Below are positions 1-5,931 of a stretch of 6,489 nt of DNA, piece by piece. The position numbers and the translations under genes are program-made. Under the pieces are notes generated by a model, which worked only from the letters and a program-made list of their open reading frames with translations, ran no database searches and was not told where the DNA came from. Source of the DNA: JAFLCA01 sp041907145 (GTDB lineage: Bacteria > Bdellovibrionota_C > UBA2361 > JAFLCA01); assembly GCA_041907145.1 (NCBI GenBank), contig JAYRHW010000093.1:1-6489 (forward strand), in the 5' to 3' direction. Position 1 is the first letter of the stretch. Each line of letters begins with the position of its first letter.

Positions 1-132
1 CAGGAGCGGGAGAAAATGTGGCTGAAGCGTGGAGATGATAGGGCTTAACCCTATTCTAGGGCGCTCTCCATCGGCAACGGCAATGCTGAAGGTTTTCGCA
101 ATCCTCGGACCATCCTTAGTACTTTCATCTGA
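1..132. other. Left-edge stretch without a supported gene
   Basis: This lies downstream of the leftward chrA stop. On the plus strand, frame 1 is open from the window edge to a TAA at 46-48 and would give a charged 15-residue tail (QEREKMWLKRGDDRA), so it could be the end of a rightward gene converging on chrA. On the minus strand, the frame after the chrA stop is also open to the window edge but has no start codon. A short inverted repeat, CCCTA-TTC-TAGGG at 49-61, could form a small hairpin between the two ends. None of this is enough to call a gene or a terminator. Confidence 0.3.
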
Positions 133-1419
133 CTACAACCCGCATGCAAATCCCGCAACTCCACAGGCAACTATGACCAACACCATATTGATGCGCAGTC
201 GAGTCAGTGCAAGTAGGGCGAGCAGAAAGAACGTTACTGCGGCAGGCTGCGGGCTAAAATCCTCGGCAAAAAGAATATGTCTCCCCATCCAGACACCAAG
301 GTTGGCAATCACTCCCACTACCGCCGCTGTGACGCAGGAAAGAGCAGCGGAAACTGCCCGCTTCTGTCGCACAATCTCTACGTAGGGTGCGCCGACAAAG
401 ATGAAAATGAAGCACGGCACAAATGTCGCCCAGGTCGTTACCAGAGCTCCCGTGGTAGCCGAAAGGAGCGGAGTTAAATTGCCGGGATTTTGATAGGCGC
501 CTAGGAAGCCGACGAATTGCAGAACCATGATCAGGGGGCCGGGAGTTGTTTCCGCCAAGCCTAGGCCATCGATCATTTGGGCCTGGCTTAGCCAATGGAA
601 GTGCTCCACCGCCTGCTGACTGACATAGGGGAGAACCGCGTATGCTCCACCAAACGTAATCAATGCAGCCTTGCTGAAAAAAAATCCTTCCTTTGAAATG
701 GCATGATCGTATCCAAGCGCCTGCACGGCGAGGAAAAGCGGAGCCCACCAGATTACCAGTCCAAAGAGCAGCTTTTTGATGGTCGATGAAAGTGGAGGGA
801 GAGCGTAGCACATCAGAGACGGTGCTGGAGCTCCGCTCCTTTGTGACACAAACGTCCACTGCAAGTATCCCGCAACGGCAGCCGAGAATATGATGAGTGG
901 AAATGAAACCTTGTCCCAAAACAATGCAGCGAACGCGCAAACTGCGATCAAGTACGATTGTTTACTCTTCAAGGTGCGTGAAGCGATTCTGAGCAGAGCG
1001 ACAAGCACAATTGCAAGCACTGCGGCCTTGAGGCCTAGGAAAACGCCAGTGAGCGTCGGGAGTGTTCCAAAGGTTACATATAATAAACTAAGCAGCCACA
1101 GCAGCACGACTGCAGGTGCTATGAAAAGGAGTCCCGCAGCCAGCCCACCACTTATGCCGTGCAGCAACCAGCCTATGTATGTTGCAAGCTGTTGGGCTTC
1201 GGGTCCCGGTAACAGCATGCAGAAGTTAAGCGCGTGCGAGAACTGCTCCTCTGAAATCCAGCGGCGCTTCTCGACAATTTCTTGGTGCATGATCGCGATT
1301 TGCCCGGTAGGACCGCCAAAGCTAATGAAGCCGAGCTTTGTCCAAAAGCCGAGTGCCTCGAAAAACGTTGGCGGAAGTGCAGGTGGGGCATGGGCGCTCG
1401 TTTCCATTCCTTCAATCAT
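133..1419 (-). CDS. chrA: Chromate efflux transporter ChrA (long-chain CHR family)
   Basis: Inner-membrane transporter of the CHR family, whose studied members export chromate. At about 428 residues it has the length of the two-domain form. The two halves carry matching signatures: SFGGP near residue 34 followed by QIAIMHQEIV and LPGPEAQQLA near 70-80, and in the second half TFGGAYAVLPYV near 255-266 followed by ETTPGPLIMV near 290-300. Hydrophobic segments fill the rest, consistent with ten or more membrane helices. Start choice is uncertain: GTG at 1422, ATG at 1419 and ATG at 1407 are all in frame and none has a well-spaced ribosome binding site (GAAGGA directly abuts the 1407 ATG). I chose 1419. 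It lies 74 bp downstream of the MerT-like gene on the same strand, so it may be the last gene of that unit or have its own promoter. No ChrB regulator or other chr gene is visible. Family assignment is firm; the substrate is inferred from the family. Confidence 0.93.
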   Translation of the reverse strand: MIEGMETSAHAPPALPPTFFEALGFWTKLGFISFGGPTGQIAIMHQEIVEKRRWISEEQFSHALNFCMLLPGPEAQQLATYIGWLLHGISGGLAAGLLFIAPAVVLLWLLSLLYVTFGTLPTLTGVFLGLKAAVLAIVLVALLRIASRTLKSKQSYLIAVCAFAALFWDKVSFPLIIFSAAVAGYLQWTFVSQRSGAPAPSLMCYALPPLSSTIKKLLFGLVIWWAPLFLAVQALGYDHAISKEGFFFSKAALITFGGAYAVLPYVSQQAVEHFHWLSQAQMIDGLGLAETTPGPLIMVLQFVGFLGAYQNPGNLTPLLSATTGALVTTWATFVPCFIFIFVGAPYVEIVRQKRAVSAALSCVTAAVVGVIANLGVWMGRHILFAEDFSPQPAAVTFFLLALLALTRLRINMVLVIVACGVAGFACGL

Positions 1420-1493
1420 CACAGAAGGGAAGGCTGACGCAATCGAAAATCGCTTGTGAGGGACCTTTAAAATAGTGAGAAACTAGGGTCTCA

Positions 1494-1859
1494 TCAGTAA
1501 AGCAGAGGTGCAACAAAGGCAAAAAAGCCACCGATGAGGTAGCACAGTACCGAGAGGTAATAAATTGAACTCTCAAATCGCTTAAGGTTCTTACACTGTC
1601 TCGCCAGATCTGGATCTATCGGACAGGCCTGAGTTTTTGCCCGCATTCGAACTACCGTGCTCACCAGCAGCAGCAGCCCCGCCATACCGAATACCAACCC
1701 CTTTCGCTCGGAAATCCAGATGAGTTGAGGAAACGCTCCAAGCAGTGACACCAATGTTGCTCCGAGGCCAAGGCTGACAAAAAGCGCCGGCAGCGCGCAG
1801 CATACCAGCGTTCCCATCGAGCCAAACAAAGTGAAGAACGATAATGTTCGTTTAAGCAT
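1494..1859 (-). CDS. MerT-like inner-membrane metal transport protein
   Basis: Small membrane protein of 121 residues with about three hydrophobic segments (roughly 8-43, 54-71 and 99-120). A Cys pair, C20-C21, sits in the first helix within LVCCALPAL. A second pair, C79 and C89, sits in the loop after the second helix within CPIDPDLARQC. MerT has the same layout: a CysCys pair in helix 1 and two loop cysteines that receive Hg(II) from MerP and pass it inward. An upstream ATG at 1898 would add 13 residues but would overlap the preceding gene by 47 bp. The ATG at 1859 overlaps that gene's end by only 8 bp and has a G-rich GGGGG stretch just upstream, so I prefer it. The neighbour encoding a periplasmic HMA protein supports a metal relay. 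No MerA or MerR is seen, so mercury is a family-based guess; another soft metal is possible. Confidence 0.72.
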   Translation of the reverse strand: MLKRTLSFFTLFGSMGTLVCCALPALFVSLGLGATLVSLLGAFPQLIWISERKGLVFGMAGLLLLVSTVVRMRAKTQACPIDPDLARQCKNLKRFESSIYYLSVLCYLIGGFFAFVAPLLY

Positions 1860-2148
1860 GAGGCCCCCGATTGATGGCGAGTACCTCATATCCGGCATCG
1901 GTGATTATTTGCTTTACCTCTTCATCCGAAATGGCGGCTCCCTCGATGGTTTGGACGCTCACGAGCTTACTTTCTAAATCAACTTTCACTTCCTTCACGT
2001 TCTGATTCTTCAGAAAAGTCTTCTTAATTCCTTGCGCGCAAAACGAACAGACCATTCCCTTGACGGTTATCGATATGGATTCCGCCTGCACGATAACCGG
2101 CAACAGTAACAGCGAAAGGAAAATCGACAGGAGCAAATTCTTCTTCAT
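1852..2148 (-). CDS. Periplasmic heavy-metal-associated (HMA) domain protein, MerP-like
   Basis: A 98-residue exported metallochaperone. Residues 1-22 form a signal peptide (MKKN, a Leu-rich core, then VQA before the likely cleavage). The mature part is a single HMA domain: beta strand SISITVKG, then the metal site GMVCSFC with C34 and C37, then helix AQGIKKTFLKN, then KEVKVDLESKLVSVQ and DAGYEVLAI near the end. HMA domains of this kind bind one soft-metal ion (Hg, Cu, Zn and others) through the two cysteines. The ATG at 2148 follows a GGTGA motif at short spacing and starts 11 bp after the stop of the barrel gene. Its 3' end overlaps the MerT-like gene by 8 bp, which suggests coupled translation. 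The pairing with a MerT-like protein argues that it delivers metal to, or takes it from, that membrane protein. Metal identity is not fixed by the sequence. Confidence 0.85.
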   Translation of the reverse strand: MKKNLLLSIFLSLLLLPVIVQAESISITVKGMVCSFCAQGIKKTFLKNQNVKEVKVDLESKLVSVQTIEGAAISDEEVKQIITDAGYEVLAINRGPHA

Positions 2149-2159
2149 AAGTCACCGAA

Positions 2160-2792
2160 TTAAAAGTGCGCCATTGCGGCCAGGAACGGCTTGCCATCCA
2201 AGCTCGCTCCGACCTCAAGCGCATAGTTGTTGAGAAATAATCGAACCAATGGTGTAACTCGGGTCGATTCATCCATCTCCGGCATATACTCCACCTGGAG
2301 TAAGAGCCAGGTCTGGAGGGCTTCGAACGGAGCCTTGTACGGCGCAACTCCAGCGCGAAAGCGAATGCGATTCGAATCGACTCCATTTGTTGCTTGCAAC
2401 GTTTCCCCGGCAATCAAGGTGTAGATTCGTCTTGTTTCGTAATCAGCCTCGAGCGTTCCGTAGCCTGCCATCCCCTGACCATGTTTCGCGTCGGAATTGA
2501 GTCCAAGCCCGACGGAGGCGTAGATATTGGCCTGCGATTCAAGTTCATTCCAACGTTTCACCAAGTAATTGAACTGACCGACGACAAAGTTCGACCTGCT
2601 ATCCTTCGCATCACGAAAGTAATCCGATACGCCAATGGCCGAGCGATTCGTTAGCGAGTAATTGAACTGCACCTCCGCCCAGTCGCGGCCATAGGCGGGC
2701 ATGATGCCCCAACCGTCCTTGAAGCTAACCGGATTGGCCTCCGCGCGTGCAATCCAGCAGAAAATGATGGTCGGAATCAAAAGATATTTCAT
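2160..2792 (-). CDS. Predicted outer-membrane beta-barrel protein of unknown function
   Basis: A 210-residue protein that I do not recognise as a named family. Residues 1-19 form a signal peptide ending AEA before NPVSF. The mature part is built of alternating hydrophobic/polar stretches about 9-12 residues long separated by short polar turns, for example 37-47, 67-78, 86-98, 108-119, 121-133, 141-150, 157-170, 177-188 and 189-197. Two strands share the motif QFNY (42-45 and 73-76). The chain ends in Phe after a strand (FLAAMAHF), as bacterial outer-membrane barrels typically do. These traits suggest a small barrel of roughly ten strands. It is the second gene of the leftward cluster, 59 bp after the Cys-rich gene and 11 bp before the HMA gene, so a role in metal passage or envelope response is inferred. 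An alternative is an acyl-modifying or structural barrel with no transport role. Confidence 0.7.
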   Translation of the reverse strand: MKYLLIPTIIFCWIARAEANPVSFKDGWGIMPAYGRDWAEVQFNYSLTNRSAIGVSDYFRDAKDSRSNFVVGQFNYLVKRWNELESQANIYASVGLGLNSDAKHGQGMAGYGTLEADYETRRIYTLIAGETLQATNGVDSNRIRFRAGVAPYKAPFEALQTWLLLQVEYMPEMDESTRVTPLVRLFLNNYALEVGASLDGKPFLAAMAHF

Positions 2793-2851
2793 AGAAAGCT
2801 CGTTCTACGCCAGGGAGCCCAAGAGAATTTCCGAGAACAGCAGGAGATTGT

Positions 2852-3226
2852 TCAGGCTCGTGGTGGAGCATTCGAACCGAGCGGAGGAAGTCCGGAAGAC
2901 ACTAGTAATGGGGGGCGTTCCACAAAGACGAAGGATTCCCTCGTTGACAGTCCGTCAGCAGATTGGATGGCGTAGACAGGACGAACTGCGATAAATGGCA
3001 AAGCCTCCGAAATGGCGCTCGCGAAGTGCTCACTTTGCGAGGGCGCAACTATTACAGCGCCGCATGTACATGCGGCAGCGTGGCTGTCCTTATCGGAGGG
3101 CTTCTCGTGACAACATGAATGGGGCGCACTTCTGGGTTCAAGCGCACAGGCTGCAGCACACAGAATAGGGCTCGATAAGACGAAGAACGCCAGTATAAGT
3201 CGCAGTGTAACTGCCCATAGCCTCAT
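2852..3226 (-). CDS. Small exported Cys/His-rich protein, hypothetical
   Basis: A 124-residue protein with no family I can name. The N-terminus is a signal peptide (MRLWAVTLRL, then a hydrophobic run to about residue 27). C27 preceded by three alanines resembles a weak lipobox, so lipoprotein anchoring is possible but not convincing. The stretch after it is rich in potential metal ligands: HSCCH at 36-40, H49, and CTC at 53-55. The second half has no cysteine and ends in a Pro-rich tail (RPPLL at 104-108, then PPLG and PPRA). It is the first gene of the leftward cluster, directly after the divergent intergenic region. An AGG lies a few bases upstream of its ATG. A periplasmic metal-binding or metal-sensing role is inferred only from the ligand-rich segment and the neighbours. 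The reading frame is open and well placed, but this is the least certain gene of the cluster. Confidence 0.6.
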   Translation of the reverse strand: MRLWAVTLRLILAFFVLSSPILCAAACALEPRSAPHSCCHEKPSDKDSHAAACTCGAVIVAPSQSEHFASAISEALPFIAVRPVYAIQSADGLSTRESFVFVERPPLLVSSGLPPLGSNAPPRA

Positions 3227-3363
3227 TAACCTATTTTATCTGATTGTCCAGGCGAGCGCGAGGGCGGGCAATTCGGCCTAAGCGATGAAAAACGTTGTGA
3301 TTTGAGCAGCCCTGAATTACAAGTTCGTCTGCGACATTTCTATCAGATCCCTGGTATCAACTT
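3227..3363. promoter_or_regulatory. Divergent intergenic region between the metal cluster and the methyltransferase gene
   Basis: This 137-bp region must hold promoters for genes leaving in both directions. Rightward, TTGTGA at 3295-3300 and TACAAG at 3318-3323 are separated by 17 bp and give a weak sigma-70-like match. Leftward, TAAAAT (read on the minus strand, about 16 bp before the ATG at 3226) is a fair -10 but lacks a good -35. The pentamer TATCA occurs twice 14 bp apart just before the methyltransferase start. I see no strong palindrome that would mark a MerR- or ArsR-type operator here. Confidence 0.35.
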
Positions 3364-4191
3364 ATGAACGCCATGAATTCTAACAAAGCACTATGGGAGA
3401 AGGGGGACTTCACTAAGATCGCCCAGAGCATGCGCGCTAGCGGAGAGGAATTCGTTGGAAACCTCGGGCTGGACAAGGGGATGCGCGTGCTGGACCTTGG
3501 CTGCGGAGACGGCACCACCGCCATACCGGCCGCTATGCTTAGCGCGGATGTGCTTGGTGTTGATATTGCACAGAACTTGGTTGCGGCCGGCAATCGCCGT
3601 GTCAAAGAATTGGGAATTCGGAATTGTAGATTTCAGGAAGGAGACGCCTGCAACTTGCAACATCTGCCGGATCGGCAATTCGATGTTGTCATAAGTATCT
3701 TCGGCGCTATGTTTGCGCCGAAGCCCTTCGATGTTGCCAAGGAGATGCACCGAGTCACCAAGCCGGGAGGACGCATCGTTATGGGAAACTGGATACCTGG
3801 AGATCCAACCGTCGTAGCTCAAATCCTAAAAATTAGTGCGGCATACTCACCGCCGCCTCCCGAGGGGTTCATTAGCCCGATGACCTGGGGAATCGAACAG
3901 AATGTGCTTGAACGCTTCGGGCATGCCGGAGTCCCAAAGGAGCGGATTGTCTGCGCTCGTGAAGCATATCGCTTTGAATTCCCGGGCACTCCGCAGGAAT
4001 ACGTCGAACAATTCCTAAAGTATTACGGCCCGACTATGAACGCCCTCGAGGCTGCAAAGAGTAACGGGCGAGCGGAGGATTTGCGGCGTGAGCTTCAGGT
4101 ACTTTTCGCAAGGGAGAATAAGAATACTTCCGGTGATGGTACCACCCTTGTGGCTACCTTCCTTAAAGTGGTGGTTACGCGCCCGAATTGA
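3364..4191 (+). CDS. Class I SAM-dependent methyltransferase, substrate unknown
   Basis: A 275-residue cytoplasmic Rossmann-fold methyltransferase. The SAM-binding motif I is VLDLGCGDGTT at about 42-52. The acidic residue ending strand 2 is D67 in GVDIA. EGDA at 92-95 and FDVVIS at 106-111 follow, with the post-motif PGGRIVMGNW at 134-143. The closest general pattern is the Methyltransf_11/UbiE-like group. It lacks the paired cysteines of ArsM at the matching places, so arsenite methylation is unlikely. The C-terminal third (about 165-275) is the likely substrate-binding part and gives no clue I can read. ATG at 3364 has no clear Shine-Dalgarno sequence; a second ATG at 3373 is an equal alternative. 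It stands alone between two metal gene groups, with GC visibly higher than the arsenic operon, so it may belong to neither. Confidence 0.85.
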   Translation: MNAMNSNKALWEKGDFTKIAQSMRASGEEFVGNLGLDKGMRVLDLGCGDGTTAIPAAMLSADVLGVDIAQNLVAAGNRRVKELGIRNCRFQEGDACNLQHLPDRQFDVVISIFGAMFAPKPFDVAKEMHRVTKPGGRIVMGNWIPGDPTVVAQILKISAAYSPPPPEGFISPMTWGIEQNVLERFGHAGVPKERIVCAREAYRFEFPGTPQEYVEQFLKYYGPTMNALEAAKSNGRAEDLRRELQVLFARENKNTSGDGTTLVATFLKVVVTRPN

Positions 4192-4207
4192 ATTCGATAG
4201 TCCCTCG

Positions 4208-4226
4208 GGCGGTGAGTAGAACCGCC
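4208..4226 (+). terminator. Weak hairpin after the methyltransferase gene
   Basis: GGCGGT at 4208-4213 and ACCGCC at 4221-4226 can pair with a 7-base loop, 16 bases after the methyltransferase stop. There is no T-run behind it, so it is not a standard intrinsic terminator. It may still separate the methyltransferase transcript from the arsenic operon. Confidence 0.3.
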
Positions 4227-4280
4227 ATGTCGCTCCCCTGAGTCCAGAACGGACCCGAACAAGGGAAATGCTGTCACCGC

Positions 4281-4309
4281 TTGAAATCTACCCTTAGATG
4301 CTTTATCGT
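4281..4309 (+). promoter_or_regulatory. Predicted promoter of the ars operon
   Basis: TTGAAA at 4281-4286 (five of six against the sigma-70 -35 box) and TATCGT at 4304-4309 (four of six) are 17 bp apart. The -10 lies inside the palindrome at 4304-4321, as expected where ArsR blocks polymerase. The predicted leader before the arsR ATG at 4337 would be only about 20 bases. Confidence 0.5.
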
Positions 4310-4321
4310 ATAAATACGATA
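4304..4321. promoter_or_regulatory. Likely ArsR operator (perfect 8-bp inverted repeat)
   Basis: TATCGTAT-AA-ATACGATA has two perfect 8-base arms around AA. It lies 15 bp before the arsR start and overlaps the predicted -10. ArsR/SmtB repressors bind AT-rich imperfect palindromes at this position and let go when arsenite binds, so autoregulation of the operon is the natural reading. The binding itself is inferred. Confidence 0.65.
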
Positions 4322-4336
4322 TGCGGTAATAGTAGT

Positions 4337-4675
4337 ATGGCAATATCAAAAGCTGACGAATTCGACTCTCGTGTTGCTGCCTTGGCTCGTTATGCCAAGG
4401 CTCTGTCGCATCCAGCGCGAATAGCGATTCTTGAAACGCTAGCCAGGAGAGCAACTTGTATCTGCGGCGAAATAGTTGAAGTACTGCCTTTAGCGCAATC
4501 GACCGTTTCGCAGCACTTAAAAGAATTGAAGGAAGCCGAACTAATTACGGGCGAGATTGAGGGCTTGAGGAGTTGCTATTGCTTGAATGAAAAGGCAATT
4601 GGGGAGCTAGAGAAGCTATTTGGGTCGCTGCTCAAGAAGTTGAATAAGGGTCTTACTCAGAAGAAATGTTGCTAG
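4337..4675 (+). CDS. arsR: ArsR-family arsenic-responsive repressor
   Basis: A 112-residue winged-helix repressor of the ArsR/SmtB family. The pattern is typical: ARYAKALSHPARIAILETL at 18-36, then the HTH region LPLAQSTVSQHLKELKEAELI at about 50-70, then the wing GEIEGLRSC. Potential As(III) ligands are C41 and C43 (TCICGE) at the recognition-domain end, C80 and C82 (SCYC) in the wing, and C111-C112 at the very C-terminus. The frame is open further upstream to an ATG at 4298, but that start would place the operator palindrome inside the gene, so ATG at 4337 is preferred although it has no clear Shine-Dalgarno sequence. It heads the ars operon; its TAG at 4673-4675 overlaps the arsM ribosome binding site. 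It should repress the operon until arsenite is present. Confidence 0.92.
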   Translation: MAISKADEFDSRVAALARYAKALSHPARIAILETLARRATCICGEIVEVLPLAQSTVSQHLKELKEAELITGEIEGLRSCYCLNEKAIGELEKLFGSLLKKLNKGLTQKKCC

Positions 4676-4678
4676 GAG
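4674..4678 (+). promoter_or_regulatory. arsM ribosome binding site overlapping the arsR stop codon
   Basis: AGGAG at 4674-4678 lies 6 bases before a GTG at 4685 and supports that GTG as the arsM start. Because it shares two bases with the arsR stop codon, ribosomes finishing arsR could re-start on arsM. Confidence 0.75.
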
Positions 4679-4684
4679 ACAACT

Positions 4685-5494
4685 GTGAAAGACGGTGAAG
4701 AACTCAAATCAATCGTAAAGCAAAAATATGGCGAAATCGCTCAAAAGTCGTTTGAGGAACTTAACAATTCGACTTGCTGTGGTACCCAATGCTGCGGCGA
4801 ACCACACGACCTTACATGCTTCAATGACGATTACACCAAGCTAAAAGGTTACAACAAGGATGCCGACTTAAAGCTCGGTTGTGGTGTTCCTACTGAAGTA
4901 GCGGCTATTAAAGCTGGCGACACTGTTCTTGACCTCGGCTCGGGCGCGGGAAATGACGCTTTCGTAGCACGGGCTATCGTGGGCGAAGCTGGCAAAGTGA
5001 TCGGTCTCGATATGACCCAAGCGATGATCGAAAAAGCTCGAAACAATGCCAAAACTCTCGGCTTTGCGAACGTTGAATTTAGACTTGGCGATATCGAAGC
5101 AATGCCGATTCAAGATGATTCAGTTGACGTAGTGATCAGCAATTGCGTACTGAATCTCGTTCCAAACAAGCGGAAAGCGTTCAATGAGATTTATCGGGTT
5201 CTGAAGGACGGGGGGCACCTCTCGGTATCAGATATTGTTCTTTCTCTTGCTTTGCCAATCGAACTTCAGCGGGACGCAGAGATGTATGCCGGCTGCGTCT
5301 CTGGGGCAATTGAACAATCAGAGTACCTGCGACTAATCGAGGAGTCTGGATTTAAGAACGTTCAGGTTAAAGTCGAAAAGCCAATCGCACTTCCTGATGA
5401 TGTGCTTGCAAAATATTTGTCTCCTGCTCAGATCGCAAAACTTAAGCAACAGGGTACGCCAATTAAGAGCGTAACCGTCTACGCTGAAAAATGA
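4685..5494 (+). CDS. arsM: Arsenite S-adenosylmethionine methyltransferase ArsM
   Basis: A 269-residue cytoplasmic enzyme that transfers methyl groups from SAM to As(III), giving methylated and partly volatile arsenicals. The SAM motif VLDLGSGAGND is at 81-91, the acidic residue D109 is in GLDM, and SVDVVISNCVLNLVPNK lies at 146-162. The three cysteines expected to hold As(III) are in place: C66 (LGCGVP), C154 (SNCVLN) and C204 (YAGCVSGA), matching the conserved ArsM set. The N-terminal segment adds a Cys-rich patch, C31, C32, C36, C37 and C45, typical in kind for bacterial ArsM. The start is GTG, supported by AGGAG 6 bases upstream. Its TGA overlaps the arsC ATG as ATGA. Substrate comes from ArsC-made arsenite or from uptake. 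GC is clearly lower than in the methyltransferase gene upstream. Confidence 0.94.
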   Translation: MKDGEELKSIVKQKYGEIAQKSFEELNNSTCCGTQCCGEPHDLTCFNDDYTKLKGYNKDADLKLGCGVPTEVAAIKAGDTVLDLGSGAGNDAFVARAIVGEAGKVIGLDMTQAMIEKARNNAKTLGFANVEFRLGDIEAMPIQDDSVDVVISNCVLNLVPNKRKAFNEIYRVLKDGGHLSVSDIVLSLALPIELQRDAEMYAGCVSGAIEQSEYLRLIEESGFKNVQVKVEKPIALPDDVLAKYLSPAQIAKLKQQGTPIKSVTVYAEK

Positions 5495-5931
5495 GGCCAA
5501 AAGTTCTCTTTCTTTGTACCGGCAATTCTTGTCGAAGTCAGATGGCAGAGGGCTGGGCGAAGCATCTGCTAAAGGATCAAATTGAAGCGTTCTCGGCTGG
5601 AACTGAACCACATGGTTTGAATCCGCTCGCAGTTAAGGCAATGAAAGAGTGCGCCGTTGACATCTCGAAGCAGACATCAAAATCGCTCGAGAGCCTAAAA
5701 AGCTTGAACTTCGATTTGATCGTGACGGTTTGCGATAGTGCCGCAAAGGCCTGCCCTACCCCGCCGAAGGGTGCAATTGTAATTCACGCACCGTTCGATG
5801 ACCCTCCAAGACTGGCGCAATCTGCCAAGAGCGAAGAGGAAGCGATGACACCCTATCGCCGCGTTCGGGATGAGATTAAGGAATTTATCGAGCGACTTCC
5901 TTCTCATTTTACAAGGGAGATAAATGATTAG
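5491..5931 (+). CDS. arsC: Arsenate reductase ArsC, thioredoxin-coupled (low-molecular-weight phosphatase fold)
   Basis: A 146-residue cytoplasmic reductase of arsenate to arsenite. The phosphatase-like loop is CTGNSCR with nucleophile C9 and R15. The two further redox cysteines are C81 (TVCDS) and C88 (ACPT), with the same spacing as C10/C82/C89 of the Staphylococcus aureus plasmid enzyme, so electrons should come from thioredoxin rather than glutaredoxin. FDDPP at 102-106 supplies the aspartate usual in this fold. The ATG overlaps the arsM stop (ATGA at 5491-5494) and no separate strong ribosome binding site is visible, so translation is likely coupled to arsM. The 3' end overlaps the aquaporin start by 8 bases. 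The full family length is present and no key residue is missing. Confidence 0.95.
   Translation: MRPKVLFLCTGNSCRSQMAEGWAKHLLKDQIEAFSAGTEPHGLNPLAVKAMKECAVDISKQTSKSLESLKSLNFDLIVTVCDSAAKACPTPPKGAIVIHAPFDDPPRLAQSAKSEEEAMTPYRRVRDEIKEFIERLPSHFTREIND
5915..5919 (+). promoter_or_regulatory. Ribosome binding site for the aquaporin gene
   Basis: GGGAG at 5915-5919 lies 4 bases before ATG 5924, inside the end of arsC. It fixes the aquaporin start and the 8-base overlap of the two genes. Confidence 0.65.

Noticed and set aside
1..132. Minus-strand frame continuing past the chrA stop to the window edge
   Set aside because: Open, but with no start codon and no recognisable motif; a readthrough extension of ChrA would have no precedent, and chrA already has full family length.
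29..385. Rightward open frame crossing the end of chrA
   Set aside because: Mostly antisense to the ChrA C-terminus with no recognisable domain or ribosome binding site.
254..940. Leftward open frame of 228 codons inside chrA
   Set aside because: It is the other frame of chrA; its translation has no membrane pattern or family signature, while chrA is clear.
890..1459. Rightward open frame of 189 codons opposite chrA
   Set aside because: Antisense to the conserved N-terminal half of ChrA; low-complexity Ser/Ala/Pro-rich composition typical of a shadow frame.
1423..1493. Possible GACC/GGTC hairpin between the MerT-like gene and chrA
   Set aside because: Only four clean pairs with a long loop; not enough for a terminator or attenuator.
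4141..4176. ACCACC and GGTGGT inverted repeat near the methyltransferase 3' end
   Set aside because: Lies inside the coding sequence with a long 20-plus-base loop; unlikely to be a working hairpin.
4184..4196. CGAATT-G-AATTCG palindrome over the methyltransferase stop codon
   Set aside because: Short and isolated, not at a promoter, so it may well be chance.
4298..4336. Upstream extension of arsR from the ATG at 4298
   Set aside because: It would put the operator palindrome and -10 inside the coding region; the added residues do not resemble ArsR N-termini.
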